Made by a program: the position numbers and the translations under genes
Origin: Verrucomicrobiota bacterium
Lineage (GTDB): Bacteria > Verrucomicrobiota > Verrucomicrobiia > Chthoniobacterales > Terrimicrobiaceae
DNA length: 64,000 nucleotides
NCBI GenBank assembly: GCA_017305195.1
Contig: JAFKMU010000044.1
Coordinates: 1-64,000, forward strand
Direction: 5' to 3'
Notes under the pieces: generated by a model
Seen by the model: the letters and a program-made list of their open reading frames with translations, nothing else
Database searches by the model: none
What the model was told of the DNA's origin: nothing
Shown here: piece after piece, positions 60,160 through 64,000 of the stretch
Position numbering within the stretch: the stretch's first letter is position 1
Layout: each line of letters begins with the position of its first letter

Positions 60160-61173
60160 CTATGGCGAGAGATCGAGGTTTTGCGAATCGAGATCGACCG
60201 AATCCCCGGAGGATGCAGCCTGCTCTGTCGAAGAAGTCGGGGTGGTGACCGGCCGAAACTGGAGCGCTGCGTCGCGAATGTAGACGCCGGTGGATTTCGT
60301 GGAGAGGACGAGGGAATTGTCCCCCTGCTGGAAATCGGAGGCACGAATGAGCAGCGCGCCCGCGCGCCAGCCCGCGTAGGTCGACTCGCCGGAGTCATTG
60401 ACGACGTACCCGGCGTCGTTCAGTGAAGGAACCTGCGGACGCAGCTCGCCCATGTAGCTTCCGTTCAGCCATACGGTGACGCCCTGATCGAGCGGCAACC
60501 CGAGGAAGCGGGCGGAGAGCAGCACCTGGGAGGCAGCCGCACCGAGAGGCACGACGAACTCGACAGCCCCGTCGACGGCGGCAGGCTCCTCCTGGAGAAA
60601 AGCCTCGAAAACCTTCCCGATCCACGCATCGGGCTCCACGACCGGCGGCTGACCATTCACGGCATCCACTGGAATGAGGCGGTCATTGATGAGATACCGG
60701 CCGGGCCGCTGATCGGCGGCGGCGAGGGTGGGAACCGGAGCCAGCCAGTCTATGCGCGCTCGGAGGATTTTGGACTGGTCTCCGGAGATCACGAATCGGC
60801 CGCCGGACAGCGCGGAGGCCACGGGAATGGCGACCGTACGCTGGTTTTTGCCCACCACCCCATCGGAGAGACTGGCGGAAAGGGTGACCTGCTGACCGGA
60901 GTCATCGATCCACAGCAGGGAGGGACCGCCCTCGGTCCCGTCCTCGAACACCACGGTGACAAGGACTTCCTCACCGGGATTCGCAGGCTGAAGGGCAAAG
61001 ATCGTGTACCCGATATTGTCGGAAGAAATGATCTGCTTCACCGGATTGGCGAGGCGGGGCGGGATGTCGGAAGAGTCCTTGATCGGAAAATCAAAGGAGG
61101 CGGTATCAGCCGCCCGGAGGGAGCCCGCCACGAGGAGCAGCATCCCACAAAGGACCAGCAGACGCCTCGCCAT
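60160..61173 (-). CDS. Secreted protein leading the type II secretion operon
   Basis: 337 residues from ATG 61173, giving signal peptide MARRLLVLCGMLLLVAGSLRA; in-frame ATGs at 61200 and 61215 are alternatives. Two beta-sandwich-like halves are suggested: SFDFPIKDSSDIPP ... RARIDWLAP and VEFVVPLGAAASQVLLSARFLGLPLDQGVTVWLNGSYMGEL ... DNSLVLSTKSTGVYIRDAALQF, the latter like carbohydrate-binding jelly rolls. No known T2SS family is recognised. It ends six bases before gspG. Confidence 0.75.
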   Translation of the reverse strand: MARRLLVLCGMLLLVAGSLRAADTASFDFPIKDSSDIPPRLANPVKQIISSDNIGYTIFALQPANPGEEVLVTVVFEDGTEGGPSLLWIDDSGQQVTLSASLSDGVVGKNQRTVAIPVASALSGGRFVISGDQSKILRARIDWLAPVPTLAAADQRPGRYLINDRLIPVDAVNGQPPVVEPDAWIGKVFEAFLQEEPAAVDGAVEFVVPLGAAASQVLLSARFLGLPLDQGVTVWLNGSYMGELRPQVPSLNDAGYVVNDSGESTYAGWRAGALLIRASDFQQGDNSLVLSTKSTGVYIRDAALQFRPVTTPTSSTEQAASSGDSVDLDSQNLDLSP

Positions 61174-61301
61174 CACGCGGATGCAGGGGCATTGCGACAT
61201 CGGAAAAACACACATAACAAAAAATAAACGGACCGGCGGAGCGGAGTTGGGATCGTGCGTTGGGAAGGCTACCGAGGTAGCAGGCAACCACAACGGACGT
61301 T

Positions 61302-61319
61302 CCGTGACAAGATTGTAAC
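61302..61319 (+). promoter_or_regulatory. PhoB-box-like operator between the T2SS operon and chrA
   Basis: Plus strand CCGTGAC-AAGA-TTGTAAC, 46 bases before the chrA ATG. On the other strand it reads TCGTTAC-AATC-TTGTCAC followed by GG, close to the E. coli phoA box, and lies about 130 bases before the T2SS leader gene. It could therefore serve either or both divergent units. Confidence 0.5.
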
Positions 61320-61365
61320 GAAACGGTGCATAACGTCTTTTCCCCTTTCCTAATCCTGGAGAATC

Positions 61366-62694
61366 ATGTCGCGTAACCCGATGCGATCTCCGTCCCAACC
61401 ACCCGAGGCGACGGCTCCCGAGGCGGAGAAGCCGACCTTCTGGGAAGCGACGCGGTATTGGTTCCGGCTGGGGTGCATCAGCTTTGGCGGACCAGCCGGG
61501 CAGATCGCGATCATGCACACGGACCTGGTGGAGCGGAAACGGTGGATCAGCGAGGAGCGGTTTCTGCATGCGCTGAATTTCTGCATGCTCCTGCCCGGGC
61601 CGGAGGCACAGCAACTGGCGACCTATATCGGCTGGCGACTGCACGGGACGGTCGGCGGCGTGGTGGCGGGAACGCTCTTTGTCCTGCCTGCGGCGATCCT
61701 GCTTTGGGCCTTGAGCTGGCTCTACGCGGCAGCGGGCTCGACGCCAGCGATCTCAGCTGTTTTTTACGGGCTGCAGCCAGCGGTCATCGCCATCGTGGCG
61801 GCAGCGGTGCTGAGGATCGGGCGGACAGCCCTGCGTAATCGCGCGATGTGGGTGGTGGCCGGAGGAGCGTTTGCCGCGTTGTTTGTCTTCAAGATTTCGT
61901 TCATCGCGGTGATCGCGGGCGCGGCGCTCATCGGCGTGGCGGGAGGACGCTGGATGCCGCGCTTATTCGTCCCGAAGCGGCCGGACCCGGCGGATAATTC
62001 CTTGTCCGACTGCGAACCAGTCAATCATGGACGGACTCTTCGCATCGCCGCAGCGTGTCTCGTCCTCTGGTGGGTTCCGGTGGGCGTGGCCTTCCTGTGG
62101 CCCGAGGCGATCTTCGCCAGTCTGGGAGTGTTTTTCAGCAAGGCGGCGCTGGTGACATTCGGGGGCGCGTACGCGGTGCTCCCCTTTGTCGCACAGCAGG
62201 CGGTGGAGCATTACCACTGGCTGTCGGCATCGCAGATGGCGACCGGATTGGGCCTGGCGGAAACGACCCCGGGCCCGCTGATCCTGGTGCTGGAGTTCGT
62301 CGGGTTCCTGGCGGCATGGCAGCACCCGGGCGGCCTTTCGCCGCTGGCGGCCGGGACGCTGGGAGCGGCTGTGACACTATGGGCGACTTTCGTACCGAGC
62401 TTTCTCTTCGTCCTGGCGGGCGCTCCCTACATGGAGAGGCTGCGAGGGTCGCGGGCGCTGGGGGCGGCGCTGGCGACGATCACTGCGGCCGTGGCCGGCA
62501 TCATCCTGAACCTCGCCGTGTGGTTCGCGGTTCACGTGATCTTTCCTGCTCCGCATCGTATCGACTATTTTGCCCTGGTACTGGCCACGGTGTTCTTTGC
62601 CGGGATCTGGAAAGGGCGGTGGCCGGTGATCCCTGTGGTGGCGGCCTCGATCGTGCTCGGCCTGGCGGCTAGATTTCTGCTGGGAATCGCTTAG
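61366..62694 (+). CDS. chrA: Chromate transporter, ChrA/CHR family
   Basis: 442 residues, about ten to twelve helices in two homologous CHR halves. N-terminal half: FWEATRYWFRLGCISFGGPAGQIAIMH, LPGPEAQQLATYIGWR. C-terminal half: FFSKAALVTFGGAYAVLPFV, GLAETTPGPLILVLEFVGFLAA. These repeat the FGGP and PGP motifs of long-chain ChrA proteins, which expel chromate (or possibly sulfate-like anions) across the inner membrane. No chromate reductase or ChrB regulator is nearby. Confidence 0.93.
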   Translation: MSRNPMRSPSQPPEATAPEAEKPTFWEATRYWFRLGCISFGGPAGQIAIMHTDLVERKRWISEERFLHALNFCMLLPGPEAQQLATYIGWRLHGTVGGVVAGTLFVLPAAILLWALSWLYAAAGSTPAISAVFYGLQPAVIAIVAAAVLRIGRTALRNRAMWVVAGGAFAALFVFKISFIAVIAGAALIGVAGGRWMPRLFVPKRPDPADNSLSDCEPVNHGRTLRIAAACLVLWWVPVGVAFLWPEAIFASLGVFFSKAALVTFGGAYAVLPFVAQQAVEHYHWLSASQMATGLGLAETTPGPLILVLEFVGFLAAWQHPGGLSPLAAGTLGAAVTLWATFVPSFLFVLAGAPYMERLRGSRALGAALATITAAVAGIILNLAVWFAVHVIFPAPHRIDYFALVLATVFFAGIWKGRWPVIPVVAASIVLGLAARFLLGIA

Positions 62695-62791
62695 TTCCAG
62701 CGGGGGGAAAATTGCGGAACGCAACAGGTTTGACGCTGGTGCTTTCCACCAGGGACTGATAGCGTTTAACCCTGTCGAACGACACTCCCGC

Positions 62792-64000
62792 ATGAATCGA
62801 TTCAGCTCGACGGACGCCTCCTCCTTCGATCCTTCCGGGACTCCGCCCAGGATTATCGAACTCATCCGGACGGCGTATTGGGATTGGCGACTGGCAGAAG
62901 ATGCCGAGTCGCTGAGCGATGGTTTTGCGGAAATGTTTGGCCGGACGGCAGACGATCTGCCCGAGCATCCTCGCGCGTGGAGGAAATTTCTCGCGCCGGA
63001 AGACGCGCCGCGCCTGGAAGAGAGTTTTCGCCGTCACGTGGAGAGCCGGGGGAAGATTCCCTTCCGGGAAGAGGCTCGATACTCTCATGCCAGCGGCGCT
63101 TCCGCGTGGGTGATCTGCACCGGGCAGGTGATCGACTGGGGACCGAACGGCGAACCCTTGCGCATGACGGGAACGCACACCGACGTGTCCGCCCTGCGCA
63201 CTCAAAAGCTCCGCCATGAGCTCGTCTCCCTCGTCGCGGCCCACACGATCCATGCTGTCGTCATCACCGACTCGACCGGGCTGATCGAGTGGGTCAATCA
63301 GAGCTTTACCCGCATCACAGGCTACACCCTGGATGAGGTGCGCGGGAAAAAGCCCGGGCAGGTGCTGCAAAGAGCGGGATCTGATTTCCAGGCCGTCTCG
63401 CGCATCCGGCAAGCCATCGCGGCAGGGCAGAGCTGCGAGGAGACTCTGACCAACTACACCAAGGCCGGGGAGCCTTACATCGTCCATATCAAGATCGACC
63501 CGGTGCGCGACAAGGACGGCAATGTCACGCACTTCATCGCCGTACAAACCGACGTCACCGAGCAGGTGAAGGCCCAGCGCGCGGTGGAGCAGAGCGAGGT
63601 CAGGCTGCGCGCCGTGCTGGACTCAGCCACGGGTGTGGCGATCGTGGCGATCGGCCTGGACGGGGTGATCACCTACTTCAGCCGCGGCGCAGAGGCGCTG
63701 CTGGGCTACAAGGCGGAAGAGGTGGTGGGCAGGCATACACCGGAGATTTTTCACGACCCGGTCGAGACCGAGTCCCACTCGCGTCGACTGCTCACGGAAC
63801 ACAACCTGGACGTATCGGGTTTCCGGACATTCGTCGCGCTGGCCGAGAAAAACGGGATCGACCGGCGGGAGTGGTCATTCCTCTGCAAGGATGGAAGCCG
63901 CAAAGCAGTCGAGATGAACGTCACGGTGGTGCGCGATGAAAATGGCGAGGCTCGCTCCTACCTCGGCACGGCCATGGACATCACGCAGCGCAAGGACATG
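62792..64000 (+). CDS. Multi-PAS sensor protein, 3' end outside the window
   Basis: 403 residues visible from ATG 62792, no stop. Three PAS domains with PAC tails: about 18-135 (AYWDWRLAEDAESLSDGFAEMFG ... GTHTDVSALR), about 145-260 (AVVITDSTGLIEWVNQSFTRITGYTLDEVRGKKPG ... AVQTDVTEQVKAQR) and about 270-400 (AIVAIGLDGVITYFSRGAEALLGYKAEEVVGR ... GTAMDITQRKDM). No membrane helix, so a cytoplasmic sensor. The output domain (histidine kinase or GGDEF) is cut off. The PAS2 wording resembles redox/flavin sensors, but no cofactor residue can be confirmed. Confidence 0.9.
   Translation, partial: MNRFSSTDASSFDPSGTPPRIIELIRTAYWDWRLAEDAESLSDGFAEMFGRTADDLPEHPRAWRKFLAPEDAPRLEESFRRHVESRGKIPFREEARYSHASGASAWVICTGQVIDWGPNGEPLRMTGTHTDVSALRTQKLRHELVSLVAAHTIHAVVITDSTGLIEWVNQSFTRITGYTLDEVRGKKPGQVLQRAGSDFQAVSRIRQAIAAGQSCEETLTNYTKAGEPYIVHIKIDPVRDKDGNVTHFIAVQTDVTEQVKAQRAVEQSEVRLRAVLDSATGVAIVAIGLDGVITYFSRGAEALLGYKAEEVVGRHTPEIFHDPVETESHSRRLLTEHNLDVSGFRTFVALAEKNGIDRREWSFLCKDGSRKAVEMNVTVVRDENGEARSYLGTAMDITQRKDM

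Noticed and set aside
62736-62752. Small hairpin CTGGTG-CTTTC-CACCAG between chrA and the PAS protein
   Set aside because: Only six pairs and no U-run; too weak to call a terminator or attenuator.

Overview
The window reads as a GC-rich chromosomal segment of a Gram-negative bacterium, most likely Verrucomicrobiota (Chthoniobacterales/Terrimicrobiaceae-like). This is inferred from several features together: a PEP-CTERM protein beside a PstS-like protein, an ECF sigma factor paired with a Hanks-type kinase, ExbB proteins with extra domains, a very large filamentous-haemagglutinin-type protein, and an SDR-LarA operon. No rRNA or marker gene is present to confirm it. Genes are densely packed, with many ATGA/TAATG overlaps, and no gene-free stretch exceeds 300 bases.

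Layout. 1-150: end of an IS5-family element abutting the stop codon of an exbD. 153-3293 (minus): a TPR protein, an ExbB with a C-terminal zinc ribbon, and three ExbD proteins, two of them tandem paralogues separated by a terminator. 3352-8157: PpiD-like foldase, TPR protein, HemW-type radical SAM protein, exported DUF362-like protein, squalene/phytoene synthase. 8165-14771 (minus): an intact NRPS-like gene whose catalytic motifs are all lost, ilvD, and a membrane TPR protein. 14804-15962: exported peroxiredoxin, tRNA-Lys, small OB-fold-like protein. 15994-18895 (minus): ECF sigma factor and a Ser/Thr kinase fused to Wzz-like and SLBB-like modules. 18978-22251: SRAP-like small protein, secreted protein, SDR + LarA operon. 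22268-26527 (minus): low-complexity secreted protein, PstS-like protein, PEP-CTERM protein, Sel1-repeat protein.

26587-49272 (minus) is the most striking region: a nine-gene collinear locus, TpsB/FhaC transporter -> ExbB fused to DUF2341/LamG -> ExbD -> TonB-like -> putative porin -> coiled-coil protein -> parvulin -> 3875-residue haemagglutinin-like TpsA -> STT3-like GT-C membrane protein. It looks like a two-partner secretion system with its own TonB-ExbBD motor, folding factor and possible glycosyltransferase.

49362-61173 (minus) is a type II secretion/pseudopilus operon (G,H,I,J,K,L-like,M-like,small protein,D,E,F) led by a secreted protein of unknown function. 61366-62694 is chrA, and a multi-PAS sensor protein runs off the right end. 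Three near-identical PhoB-box-like operators lie 36-48 bases upstream of the Sel1 gene, the TPS operon and chrA (the last also faces the T2SS operon). This suggests, as inference, that both secretion systems respond to phosphate.
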